64,000 bases of DNA, from positions 24,890,367 to 24,954,366 of the forward strand of contig CM049308.1 in the NCBI GenBank assembly GCA_026874595.1. Direction: 5' to 3'. Positions 13,706 through 23,484 of this stretch are shown piece by piece. The notes under the pieces are model-generated. The model had not been told where the DNA came from and did not search any database. It was given only the letters and a program-made list of their open reading frames with translations. Numbering within the stretch: position 1 is the first letter of the stretch; every line of letters starts with the position of its first letter. Position numbers and translations under genes: made by a program. This stretch comes from Sipunculus nudus. Lineage: Eukaryota; Annelida; Sipuncula; Golfingiida; Sipunculidae.

Positions 13706-16610
13706 GTGTGTGTCTGAGGGTGTGTGTGTGGCTGTGTGTGTTAGAAGGCAATGCACTCTTAAAAAATTGCTTTGCCCAGCTGAGCTTACATCGAACAGGC
13801 GAAAATTGTTCATGCACTATAGGGAGATTTAAAAAAATCTGGTGTTATTTATCTTTGAATTACCTGTAACATAAACTGCATGATAATATTGATTATACCG
13901 GCACACCATTCGTGTGATGCCACTGAAGCTATGGAAAAAATATTTGGCGTTTTTCACGAGAGTATTATTTTTGCGATATTTTTCCCTTGGTGAATATTGC
14001 GAATTTATAACCCTCTCGAACAAGAAGGCAACCACAGAAGTCAGTAGTGTGCACAACTCCGTCAGGAAATTGTTTCATAAACCGACCACCACGTGACGCT
14101 TATGATCAGTTCGGCTCCAATAATCGACCATGTACTTTTCCATCATTATTCCTGATAAATAATCAACCTGTCCATCTTTGCCTTGTTATTTCAGGGTAAT
14201 CCCTGTACTAAGCTCATCGTTTATGAAAGACAGCACATGCATTGACTTGTACAACATCGCACTATGCTGTAATCGGCAACTCAACCGGGATGTACTCGCC
14301 CCAATCTGTATTGAGAGACTCAGGGACCTACCAGCTTACATGGGGATGGTGCAATGGTTTGACTGCAGGTAAGGCGCTGTCGTAAAGAAATTTACTATAT
14401 AGGAATTTAAAAGAATATTTTAAGCAAAAATAAAAGAGACACAAAATTACAGTGCAGGGTAAGGATGGTGGTGGTGTAAACCTACAAATCCGGGTTCTAA
14501 GGATATTATTTTCACTTCCGCGGTCGAAATATGGATATACATAATAGGAATAGTACGCAAACTAGTAATGGGTATATGGCCCAAATATTACAAGAGCCTG
14601 GTATTGGTCATATTGGAAACCATCTCTTACAGGGCAATTGACCTATCCAACACAGCCCATATGCTCCACCCTTTAACCAAATATTATAATGAGCCCCAAA
14701 ATTGCTTCTCACAAAAGGTCTTCCATGCATGCCAATGGTTGCGAGAGCTGTTTACAATACAATAATGACGTCACAAAAGTCGATGACGTATGACGTCGCA
14801 TTGACTGTCGTCATCAACTGGAATCGCTGTTCTCCTTTGAAGAATATATCTAAGTTATTGTGAACTGTCTTGCCATATTTTGGATTATTTGTCTCATACG
14901 AATTACGTGCCAGGTAAGGCATTATTATTCACTCGGTAGTCGGAAGAATGGCTCCTGCAACCTCAGGCCTAAAACTTGTTATACTGTCACTTCTGTTAAA
15001 AAAAAATGGGAAAAACATGCCGACACAGGTACTGGTGCAGACTACACGTGTTCTCTTGGCAGAGCTCTGCCAAATTATGCAAATTTTGTGCTTGGCAGAC
15101 GATTGACGGTTTACAATGACAACGGTCACCTGATTGGTTGCTCGTTTGACCAATGCTTATGACTGTTCATTAAATGAAGCTGCGATTGAGGTCACATAAA
15201 GAGTTCATTGATAGGTCCATTACTTGACGCCTTCGGATATAATGTGCGTGTAGAGTATTCCAAGATATCTGCCTGTTGGCAGTCTTGGATTTCGACCGAT
15301 TCCGAAATAGGATGGCGAGGCCTGTTTATGGGGACCGATGTTGAAAAACTTGCTAAAATGGTTCAGAAGATTATGTGCAGAAGAGCGTGACTTGGAGTTC
15401 GGAAAGGTAGTTCATACAATGCAAGAGGGCCTCCAATCTATATTATAAATGAATGTGGCGCTGAAGTCTTTTGTTATACATGTCTTCTGTGGTCACGCCT
15501 CAGAAATGGCCGTTTTAGTGACGGAAACAGGCCAAATGTGACCTTAGGAGAGGGGCATTTTTCAAATTTCCAGAGAATGCACGAGAAATTTGACCGTATT
15601 TGAGAAAAGGTTTATCACAGAGCTATCTAACAGAAACGACGCTCGTAGCGTGCATCCAACTGGTGAGTTCGGCCATTGAAAATCCAGTTCTAGGCGGATC
15701 TGTCCCAACGTATATACGCTAGTAAGTATCATTGTTTTATGTATCACTGTATTATGTAACAATTTTTTTCTTAATTGGTACAGAACTGGGGAACAAGATG
15801 CAGTAGGCGCCGCCTGTCGACAGGTGATGGAACAGATAGAAGCCAGTACGGGACACAGCCATAAACAATTTGACATTTTCATTTCCTATTCGCACAAGAA
15901 GGTAATAGAGGCAAAGATGCACCTCGAGGCTTTACAAACAAAAATCCCTGAAGCCAAGATCTTCTTTGATTACAACGCTTTAAAAACAGGTATGTAATAT
16001 GTAGCAGTTTTGAACCAGAGACCAATACATATATATGTCCTTCATATTTATTTTTATTACACATACATTTCACCAATATGGCGCATTAAGCGTGTGCAAC
16101 TGTGTTCGTTGGGATCCTGTATAAAAAATATACGAATCATGAATATAATACATAAACTATCATAGAACCATGAACATAAAGAAAGAAAATACATGATCCT
16201 AACATATACATTAAACGCCTGTAGCCAACTGTTTCTCGATGCTGAACTCGTCAAATACACGAGGCTGTATATTCATATTTTAATAATGAATATCAAAACC
16301 TTACTCGTCATTTTTGATCCACGTTTTAATCTGGCCGTGGTCGGATTTATTATAATTTCTCAATCTGTATTTGACCTGCACTGTCCTGGTTTATTCTGTT
16401 AGCTAAATCACATCTATCACATAATTATGCCTATGTTTTCCCCTTCAGGAATGGCCTGGCAGTCCACCTTGTACGAGGCTGTTGAGAACAGTCGCTGCGT
16501 TCTGGTTCTTCTGTCTCAGGAATATTTCGACTCTTCAGTGTGTCAGGAAGAATTCAGTATAGCCATGGCAAAGAACAGTACTCAGGTATGGTAATCGTTA
16601 TTTTCAATTT

Positions 16611-16666
<56 letters not shown>

Positions 16667-19105
16667 GTCATGCTAAAACTCACCTTCTTATATAGCTCGG
16701 AACAGAATTTTTTACTTTTCATATGGTTCTTTGCTGGAGCTATGGAGCTATATATTAGTTCGCACATGTGTATAGTATGTGACTTTCTCCTGCTGTACAC
16801 GAGATCGATGGACTAGGCCTGATTTCTCGAGTACTCACTTCAAGTCCGAGTACCAATCCGAGTCCAAGATACTCGAATCGAAGTCCCTAAAAAAGTAAAC
16901 TCGAGTCCAAGTCCGGACTCGAGTTCTACAGCACTGCAGAAAGATGAAAAAGTCTGACCAAATTTTAAAAGTAACTGCGCAGTGTTTGTTTTTGACAAGT
17001 GACCGTTGATGCAGAGCACCCCTGAACAAACTTCACATTACTGTTTATTTATACCTGTGTTACTATAAACACATATGGTTATATGGTAACATACATTTTA
17101 TCTCTTTACCAGGGCAATATTAACATTTTCCTCGTCTGTCTCGAAGAAATGGAAAACAAACCGTTTTTCAAGGAGCACAAACCTATACTTGCATATGAGC
17201 AAGGAGAGGATTGCGTTTCCATGGTGACGGAAACAGTAACATCTTGGCTGACTAAGATCGCTAAAAATAGAAAGACAAGCAAGGTACGTTTGAAAAAAAT
17301 TATTGCATATACAAAGCAAGGTTTTGACCAAAGAATTTTAACAACACTTGCTATTAAAATGAATGGATTTATAAAGGGGCGGGTTTCAACAAGGGCATCC
17401 CAGTTTGCAATCAAACATCAGTAAGTAAAACAAGGAACATAAAGACATAAAAAAATTGAATAAAAATATTGATATAAAATTACAGACAAATATTCTTTCA
17501 CAAGTCGTACCACAATGCCATGGAATAACAAACAATTATCCATATCATGTTGTTTAAAGTTCTATAACTATCGCTCTCTGCAAGTGTATTTTATAGAGTT
17601 TCTTCTTAGATGGCTTACTGGCTTTAGATGAAGAGTTAGTTTGTTCACCTTTGTACATTCCTCGCTCCTGGGCTATACAGATAATTAATAGAGTATTAAA
17701 TGGCTCTGCTGTAGCTAAATGCCCGTTTCAGCATATCAAACTAATAGTTTTCTTCAGTTATTGCAACAGGTTGTAACAAATGACTCGTTTACAGGCAGAT
17801 TAAATTTATGCTTTATTCGCAACCGGCCGCATACCGAACATTAAATCAGCTTAGTATAATACTGAACATATATTATTTAATTATTTTCCAGGGTACACGA
17901 GCTTTAGACAAGCAGATAGCGCGAAGCAGGGAGCAGTTTTTAAAGGAAATATATACGTACGACTATGGGTGGATACGAACTAAGGAAAAACAAAGTATTA
18001 ACCGCAGGAAGAACTCCAAATCGTCGTTTTCCATTACAGTCAGCTACACAAGCAAAGACCTAAAATTTGTGCGCCTACTTGAAAAAATACTCCGTAAGGT
18101 GGCGCCATATGTCAATTTACACACGGATAAAACCGACACGTCCGGTAACAAAGGCGTGCATGATGCCTCGGTAATCCTTTTATTGCTTTCCCCGTCGTAT
18201 TTTCAATCTCGCTCACAAGTGGAGGAGTTACATTTAATTCTGAGTAGGAAGCGACAGCTAGGCGACAGCCTGACGTTATACACCATTTTGGAATCTCGGC
18301 TTCCCGCCATGCCTCTGTATAGTCACGTGATCCCGGTTGACACGTGTCTCAATGACGCCCTCTGGACGAGAATTATCGACGACATCTCAGGTCACCCTTT
18401 CTCGCCGGAAATTGAGAAGGTCAGAGGGCAAATAGAAGAAGACTACAGCAAGTTCCAGGATGACCAGGTTTTGGGGTTACTAAAGTGTGCTTGTGACGTC
18501 AAACTCTTGTCAGAATCAAGGTAGGCCTAATATGATTATGATATGATACTTTGGATTTTATAAATACATTGGAACAATAATACTACGGGCACTAGGGGTA
18601 CATGGGCTTCTCACGTAATGCAGTGGTGCTCGTATTAGGGAGGCTATATATAAGCACTACCAAAACTATGAATCCATCACGCCTTGAGTATCCTTAACCG
18701 GCCATAATATACTGAGGTGCCTGTAATATTTAATATATTTTGATATATTTATATATTTTAAATAATTGAGTAGGTATTTTACCTTAAAATAATCTATAAT
18801 GCCACTGGTCTGGTTTTCTGTTCCAAAATACAATTCTCTTTTTCCGTAACAGCTACTAACACATATATAGAGATATTTAATTCAACTCTGCATTTTCATG
18901 TATCTATGTTTTTTGTAGGAAGATCCCCAGGGAGTGGACCGGACAGGGCGTCTTCCTCAACCCAGCGCTGCTCACCAAGTCACTGACGTTTGTCCACTCA
19001 GCATCCGTCATCTCATCTACACCGCCCCAGAAAAAGACGCTCAAGAAAAAGTTCTCCGTGCACGGCGCAGGACAAGACAAGAGCTCATTGTGTTCTCTGC
19101 TTTAA
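5939..19105 (+). CDS. Gene A: macro-like / triple-TIR protein with CaaX end (11 exons)
   Basis: Joined exons 5939-6074, 6425-6578, 10739-10871, 11846-12043, 13004-13188, 14195-14368, 15784-15989, 16449-16585, 17113-17283, 17892-18520 and 18919-19105 give 2310 nt and 769 aa, in frame throughout with GT-AG junctions. Residues 1-205 resemble a macro (ADP-ribose-binding) fold: GDIT at 25-28, VDVILVSAYGG at 36-46, and a late TPLLSTGGA / LKIVVYS pair at about 133-177. TIR-1 (about 213-326) starts NDVFLIT; TIR-2 (about 355-497) starts FDIFISYSHK; TIR-3 (about 544-660) starts FSITVSYTSKD. The residue aligning with the SARM1-type NADase Glu is Leu287 in TIR-1, Glu430 in TIR-2 and Glu610 in TIR-3. A Lys-rich tail ends in CSLL, a CaaX motif of the geranylgeranyl type. 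Domain calls are from family knowledge; NAD+ hydrolysis or ADP-ribose sensing is inferred. The same gene structure in gene B strongly supports the exon model. Confidence 0.9.
6425..6578 (+). CDS. Gene A coding exon 2 (macro-like)
   Basis: 154 nt, residues 46-97, acceptor cttacag, donor gtaaca, phase 1 to 2. It contains GALYERLGIDV and KWDLRSTFNCWLSHRL; the WDLRSTF block is kept in gene B. Confidence 0.9.
7143..8133. repeat. Bidirectional cluster of a CTCGACACCGTTACC motif
   Basis: At least ten copies or one- to two-base variants lie in 1 kb: about 7143, 7336, 7493, 7509, 7535 (reverse), 7553 (reverse), 7728, 7747, 7767 and 8121 (reverse). Sequence between them is AT-rich and not repeated, so this is not a simple tandem array. 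Confidence 0.7.
8320..8710. repeat. Probable MITE with TATCCGCAAAAA inverted segments
   Basis: The motif TATCCGCAAAAA (near 8340) and its complement TTTTTGCGGATAC (near 8434 and 8602) recur, with ACGTACG blocks near 8371, 8418 and 8681 and TTTCCATGTATCC against GGAAACCG near the two sides. The ends are not sharp enough to define exact boundaries. Confidence 0.4.
9721..9773. repeat. (TA)n microsatellite
   Basis: About 26 uninterrupted TA units followed by a short CA run. Lies in gene A intron 2. Confidence 0.95.
10739..10871 (+). CDS. Gene A coding exon 3 (macro-like)
   Basis: 133 nt, residues 97-141, acceptor ctttacag, donor gtaagt. It encodes FRAFMPIFNTQTKTVITPLL followed by STGGA, which sits where macro domains have their glycine-rich phosphate loop. 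Gene B has 9 extra bases here, the only length difference among the first ten exons. Confidence 0.9.
11846..12043 (+). CDS. Gene A coding exon 4 (end of macro-like domain)
   Basis: 198 nt, residues 142-207, phase 0 to 0, acceptor tatag, donor gtgaga. It includes WMQMGLPLQVLKIVVYS, which matches the last strand of a macro fold, then a helix to AKNAIPE. Part of this exon is identical to gene B at the DNA level over about 30 bases. Confidence 0.9.
12081..12256. mobile_element. Small MITE, ends CAGTAAAACC / GGTTTTACTG
   Basis: Perfect 10-bp inverted ends enclose 176 bp carrying AAGTGGTCGCATT and AAGTGGTCATTATTT repeats. The family resembles the copies at 40004-40106 and 38525-38598, which have TA duplications; here the right flank is CA, so the duplication has decayed. 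Lies in gene A intron 4. Confidence 0.6.
13004..13188 (+). CDS. Gene A coding exon 5 (first half of TIR-1)
   Basis: 185 nt, residues 208-268 plus two bases of codon 269. NDVFLITAKED matches the first strand and loop of a TIR fold and HVITPDDIEG the BB-loop region. Same length and phase in gene B. Confidence 0.88.
13468..13704. repeat. Two (TA)n microsatellites
   Basis: TA runs at about 13468-13514 and 13658-13704, separated by a piece related to the CAGTAAAACC MITE family (gacaggttttactgta at 13645-13660). Lies in gene A intron 5. Confidence 0.85.
14195..14368 (+). CDS. Gene A coding exon 6 (second half of TIR-1)
   Basis: 174 nt, residues 269-326 plus two bases of codon 327. VIPVLSSSFMKDSTC is the TIR strand D / helix region. 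Where active TIRs carry Glu, this domain has Leu287 (CIDLYNIA). The last 37 residues are identical in gene B, and the last 71 nt differ by one silent base. Confidence 0.92.
14560..15440 (+). repeat. Interspersed repeat shared with 34.4-36.1 kb
   Basis: Several blocks are recognisably shared in the same order with 34400-36100: CTCCAtGCATGCC, TATGACGTCGCAcTGACTG, ATTATGCAAATTTTG, and a ttcattaAaTGAA...GAGTTCAT segment. It contains TGACGTCA-like CRE sequences (about 14764). An open frame at 14860-15162 is part of this repeat and is not a gene. Confidence 0.6.
15784..15989 (+). CDS. Gene A coding exon 7 (start of TIR-2)
   Basis: 206 nt, residues 327-395 plus one base of codon 396. A linker helix is followed by FDIFISYSHKK (356-366), the canonical TIR box 1, and KIFFDYNALKTG (385-396), the BB-loop region. 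Acceptor ggtacag, donor gtatgt. Confidence 0.93.
16449..16585 (+). CDS. Gene A coding exon 8 (TIR-2 core, candidate catalytic Glu)
   Basis: 137 nt, residues 396-441. ENSRCVLVLLSQEYFDSSVC is followed by QEEFSIAMA; Glu430 aligns with the NADase glutamate of SARM1-type TIRs. Acceptor ccttcag, donor gtatgg. Confidence 0.93.
16614..16660. repeat. (GA)n microsatellite
   Basis: About 23 GA units starting some 30 bases after the exon 8 donor of gene A. Confidence 0.95.
16815..16935. repeat. GGACTCGAG-type repeat relic
   Basis: Contains repeated ACTCGAGT, AGTCCGAGT and AAGTCC words (TTTCTCGAGTACTC to GTCCGGACTCGAGT). Similar text occurs at 26214-26280 and 26505-26580, so the family is present near the ends of both paralogues. 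Confidence 0.45.
17113..17283 (+). CDS. Gene A coding exon 9 (end of TIR-2)
   Basis: 171 nt, residues 442-498, phase 0 to 0. NINIFLVCLEEM gives the last TIR strand and VTETVTSWLTKI a closing helix. Acceptor taccag, donor gtacgt. Confidence 0.92.
17892..18520 (+). CDS. Gene A coding exon 10 (TIR-3)
   Basis: 629 nt, residues 499-707 plus two bases of codon 708. A basic linker (NRRKNSK) precedes FSITVSYTSKD (544-554), ASVILLLLSPSYF (590-602) and SQVEELHLIL with Glu610, then VIPVDTC and an acidic helical end. TIR-3 sits on one exon, whereas TIR-1 and TIR-2 are split. An open frame continues upstream to 17808, but the acceptor ttttccag at 17884-17891 and gene B set the start. Confidence 0.93.
18919..19105 (+). 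CDS. Gene A coding exon 11 (tail, CaaX end)
   Basis: 187 nt including TAA at 19103-19105, residues 708-769. A Ser/Lys-rich tail (PQKKTLKKKFS) ends SSLCSLL. CSLL fits a CaaX box with X = Leu, normally geranylgeranylated; gene B ends CSVL. Confidence 0.9.
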
Positions 19106-19245
19106 ATTACTGATAATATATAAAAGGGGGCGATCCTGAAGATGGAAAATAAGGGACACTCATGCATGCACAGGGTCCGCTTCAACTGCCTTTTTACTTG
19201 TTAGGTTATATTTGATCATTTTAGACCAGCTTTAAATGGGAATTA

Positions 19246-19251
19246 AATAAA
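19246..19251 (+). terminator. AATAAA polyadenylation signal, gene A
   Basis: AATAAA 140 bp after the stop codon, in attaAATAAAgaagg. Confidence 0.65.
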
Positions 19252-19255
19252 GAAG

Positions 19256-22200
19256 GTTTATTCTATAATTATATAACAATTGACTTCAAACACTTCCAAG
19301 TTTCAATTTATATATATACAAGCTGATAAACCCGGTATACCGGGCTTTTTACCGCGGTTGGGGAGATGTATTAACTGAGATGAGGAATGTTGGCTCATAT
19401 TTTTTTATTCTAAAAATTAAAAGAAAATATAAATTTTCAGTGGGATACTGTCTCAATAAGATAAATACAATTTACATTTACTTTGTGCTCGTGGCAATTA
19501 AAAATTTCATACACCGGTATGTTAACCTTAAACACCTAGTCATTGATGATGTTAACATTTGCGAACCGGAATGGGACACGGGGGGCATTCAGGTGTTCGA
19601 TAATCTTTGACTGATTGGTGTATAAAGATTAGGTTGGTGTGAAGACATGAAAGATGAATTAAATTTACGTTTAAGGCAAGGAAACTGTTCCTGAGAAAAC
19701 GGAAACGGAAATTTGCATATATCACGTTAGCAGCAGAAGCGTACCCAAGGGGAGTCCATGGGATCTGTAACCCCTTTTTCAGCAGCCGCAACTTTTTTTT
19801 CAATCGTATCAGACCATTTTTGAGGCCTGGAAACCCGGCCCCGCCCCCAATCCCATCCCTTATCCCGAAATGGGGACCTTCTATTAGGTTTTGTCATTAA
19901 TCCTCCTGGGTTGAAACTAGTGGTGGGCCGATCATCGAGTTTTATCGAAAGTCAGTCGGTTTGCGGCCACTTTCAAGCGCTCGATTACCAAAGGCAACTA
20001 TCGATTACATCATAATCATGATATTTAGTCTTGTTTTCAAATAACTTACGTATATAACTGAGTTTACCACGGTAGATGCGAGAACAGAGTACGTAATAAA
20101 CCTTTGTGAACTGGCAGGGAGCTGCAGAATAAGCGGGGAGTTTTGTAACGAGATATACATTGCACAATATGGGCGGTATGGCGTTAAAATGCTCCATACA
20201 TTCTCCGGGTCTATGAAGCCAGTAGATGTCCTGGATTGTGGTTTAATTCTTGATTATTATAAATAATTAAAATGAAACTCTTAAAAGCATATTTTTCTAA
20301 TAATAGGAAAATATAAAGGGCAAATACTTCTTTTCTTTAATAAAATATGCGGGCTTGGTTAAGAATGTACAGTTTCACAGAAAAATGCATGTTTCTTTAT
20401 ATATGCCTGAACCGATTATTAATCGATCATCGATCGGTTTGCTCAAACCGATGATCGATTATGAAAAAGGAACCGACTCCCACCACTAGTTGAAACCCTC
20501 CTTTTCATAAAGCGATAGTCATGTTTTTTCACAATGACTGACCACGTAGGTGGGACAGTCCCTGAGCCAGATGTCAGGCCAACATGCTTAAATCCGTCAC
20601 TGAAAGAAGGAGTTATTCATATGCACAATAGTCCTTAATCCTGCGCTTGAGGCGACAACACAGGCAGTTCGGCTGTTTTCGGTGGTAACCTCCACGCACA
20701 TCATAAAACACACAAAAATCACTCAAAATGATGTGTATATTAATTTTTGTTTTCTCATATCGGCTAGGTCACTGCGATAAGAATAAGCTTTAAAATGAGG
20801 TATGGCACAGTGTCATACGCAACGAAGTTTCAGAGAACATTGCGAACAAAGGTGGACCGAATTCCTATTATAAGGATTTGAAGATAATTGTTGTTGTAGG
20901 AATCGCTTGTAAAATCATGCATATTCGGTGATTTGAATAAAACCTATGATCGATTATCAATCGATTATTTATGTACATGTACCATCTATCTTACCGTGAA
21001 TCCTGCTGTAAAGAATTAACCTTGAAATACTGACAAAGTAAATTCAGTCGAATTGTACATCACGCTGAAAGGTCAAGGCAATGGCCGGGTTGTTTATATT
21101 TATTCATTGATGCTGTTAGCTGTTTAATGCCCAGTCTTTCTTTTACATCTGAAAGATATAGAATATTCTATCGGGTTAATATGATTTCTTTTGATGTGTA
21201 TATATCATCGTTTATGATCCATTATGCAAAACAACAGTCGATAAAATCGATTTTGAAAGAAACGACACCAATAATATATATACATATATATTCGATCATT
21301 CCCTTTCGTGTGTGTGTGTATGTTTGTGGTCACAACATAACTCAGGCAATCATGAAATCTCATGAAATTTTCAGGGCATTTCGGGAATGAGCCAAGGAAG
21401 AATTGGTTAGATTTTGGTGTTGATCCAGCATCTTTTCCGGATACTGAAGCGTCATCAAGGAATATTCACAAATGTACAGTCACTTATGCACGAGTGTAAC
21501 TAAAAATAAGGGCCAAAAATAAGTCAATGCAACGGTCTGACCTCATGAACCTCGCATTGTGGCTCGCACCCGGCCACCTGTTCAGGTCACGGCCGAGCGC
21601 CAAGTGACCGTGCCCACTGCCCAGTGTGTTCGTAGAGCGTTTTTGAAACTTGTGCTTAAATATGGCATGTATCCTTTGGTATGCAGATTTATAGTTTCTT
21701 TTGTTACTGTATCAATTATAACATCGGGCTCAAGCCGCACAATATCCTATATGTACTCCATGTGATATTTACTCGTATACATGTATATGCATGCTCTTTC
21801 CTCTCTTTATTTTGCAATCATGTTATCTTTTTAGAAACTGCTTATCAAATTTATATTGAGCTCTTGCTTAAATTTTATATCAGTTACATATGTGCAAGTT
21901 TTCTATTATGGAAAATGTAATATTCTTTAAATATTTTCTAAATAATTAATAAGTTAATCAGCAAAATTGTCATTTTTTCCACGTCTTGAGAAACATGAGT
22001 TTTTGTTTTTCGTGTGTATTTGAGATACATATTGAACAAATAGGTGTATTTAGATGATACTCTGTATGGACTAGATTATGAGACAGAAATGAAAAAAAGT
22101 TAGTGCATATACAAATATAACTTTTATATAAATCAATTAACACAATTTTAACATAATTGCAGCTTTTTAATCGGCGACAGATAAACGGGAAAGCGAACAG

Positions 22201-22620
22201 TAATCATAAATTGAAACGTCTACTAAAGTGAATTATCGGGAATCGGTAATTGAGAGTATATCCGCGGTTCCATACTATACCATTAAAGTACGCAAACGCT
22301 CACGTGCCATCACCGGAGTGGCATCCAATCTCGTGTGTGAATAGGCCTTAGATTTAAAGATTATCCGAATAGTTTTCTTAAGAAAATGCTGAGTCTCGAT
22401 AAGATGATAAGAAAATCACTATATATGTAGTAATTCAAAGCGGGTATATAATCTAGGCCACAAATACTCTATTTCTTAACAATGTATATGAAACAGGCTT
22501 TCAAGAAGCAAAAGGTGAGCTATTTCCCAACATATGGTGCCACGTAAGCCATAATTCGGAACACCTGGGCCTACCGTAGAAGACAACAGATTCGGCCGAG
22601 TTGTTCCAGTGTTCCGTAAT
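19256..22620. other. Intergenic between gene A and the intronless gene
   Basis: No coding exon is supported. The hAT MITE at 19918-20488 is the only well-defined element. A segment at about 21374-21490 is shared, in reverse orientation, with about 44760-44880 in gene B intron 3 (ttttcagggcat...catcaaggaatatt), so it is an old dispersed repeat. Confidence 0.5.
19918..20488. mobile_element. hAT-type MITE with 8-bp target duplication
   Basis: The element starts TAGTGGTGGG and ends CCCACCACTA, perfect 10-bp inverted ends. It is flanked by an identical 8-bp duplication GTTGAAAC at 19910-19917 and 20489-20496. Eight-base duplications and TAG...CTA ends are typical of hAT transposons. 571 bp, no transposase frame, so non-autonomous. 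ATCGAT-rich subterminal sequence is present on both sides. Confidence 0.9.
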
Positions 22621-22629
22621 TAGCACACG

Positions 22630-22710
22630 CACGTGGTCTGGAGCGTGATGACGTCAAGGCGAGACATGTATCATGACGTCATCAGGTGTGTGATAGCCGT
22701 TTAAATAAAA
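22630..22710 (+). promoter_or_regulatory. E-box, two CREs and TATA-like box
   Basis: CACGTG at 22630-22635, TGACGTCA at 22649-22656 and 22674-22681, and TTTAAATAAAA at 22700-22710, all within 170 bp of the ATG at 22795. The order and spacing fit a core promoter for the intronless gene, possibly CREB/ATF responsive; that is inference. Confidence 0.55.
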
Positions 22711-22794
22711 CTTAGCAGAATCCTTCATTTTCCCATAGTTGTATTTGACTGCTCCTACTGTTTTTGAGCCAGTTGATTTCCTAAAGTGTTCAAC

Positions 22795-23484
22795 ATGAGC
22801 AGTCGCGGGAAAGGTGGAACTTCACTCTTTAATGAACTGAACGATGCTGAAGGGACAAGTTCGCCCAACCGAGTAAATGCCCGAGCTGCGGGCCATGGGG
22901 TGCAAAAAGGGCTCTTTGGGCAAGATATAGGCCTAACGACAACAATTCAATCGCCTAGAATGACAACTGCAGACATAAAAATTCCACAGGGATGTAAAGG
23001 AGTATCGGAACTTACAGAAGCGCTCGAAAAAGTCAAACGTATGTGCACCGAATCCCAAAGTATGAAAGCAGAGTTAAAGAAAATCAGTGCAGCAACAGAT
23101 AAAATCAACTCTAGAATTTTCTTAATCAAAGGTCGAGCGGTGAAACTGAGACGGCAAATAAAAGCATACAAGGCACAGGAAGAGCTGCAGGATTATCTGG
23201 CAGGGGTCATAAGAAGGGCTGAGATTGCCTACCGAAATTTGGAAGAAAGAGCAAGATCTTCTCAAGTCCAAGCGCCCACGTCCGCTTCATCGTCCAACAC
23301 GAGTGTCTGGGAAGTGATCCCCCTTCCCGCGGATCCATTGGATCACCGGATCGCAAAAGCAGGGTCGTCCGGTAAACTTGGGGGTTGGAGAGTTAGGGCC
23401 AGCAAGAGTTGGTCTGTCAGCTGGAATAGGAAGCGCTCTTCCTCGAAGGTGACCCGCCAAAGGAGTTTAGAGGACGTATTGTGA
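22795..23484 (+). CDS. Intronless coiled-coil protein, 229 aa, unknown function
   Basis: A single open frame from ATG 22795 to TGA. The N-terminal 60 residues are Gly/Ser/Asn-rich and look disordered. Residues about 72-150 (SELTEALEKVKRMC through IRRAEIAYRNLEERA) have heptad-like Leu/Ile/Val spacing and many Lys/Glu, suggesting a coiled coil. The C-terminus is Ser/Arg-rich and basic. I recognise no family. It sits between the two TIR paralogues, has its own promoter-like elements and an AATAAA at 23764-23769, so it is more likely a real gene than a chance frame. It could instead be a retrocopy; no flanking repeats or poly-A tail were noticed. Confidence 0.65.
   Translation: MSSRGKGGTSLFNELNDAEGTSSPNRVNARAAGHGVQKGLFGQDIGLTTTIQSPRMTTADIKIPQGCKGVSELTEALEKVKRMCTESQSMKAELKKISAATDKINSRIFLIKGRAVKLRRQIKAYKAQEELQDYLAGVIRRAEIAYRNLEERARSSQVQAPTSASSSNTSVWEVIPLPADPLDHRIAKAGSSGKLGGWRVRASKSWSVSWNRKRSSSKVTRQRSLEDVL

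Noticed and set aside
13629-13869. Open frames rich in Tyr-Ile
   Set aside because: Translation of a (TA)n microsatellite on both strands.
14860-15162. 100-residue open frame in gene A intron 6
   Set aside because: It lies in a repeat shared with 34.4-36.1 kb, where the frame is not kept, and no TIR or macro similarity is seen.
17808-17891. In-frame ATG upstream of the TIR-3 exon as a separate gene start
   Set aside because: A good splice acceptor at 17884-17891, the matching exon border in gene B and correct phase with exon 9 show that it is intron sequence.
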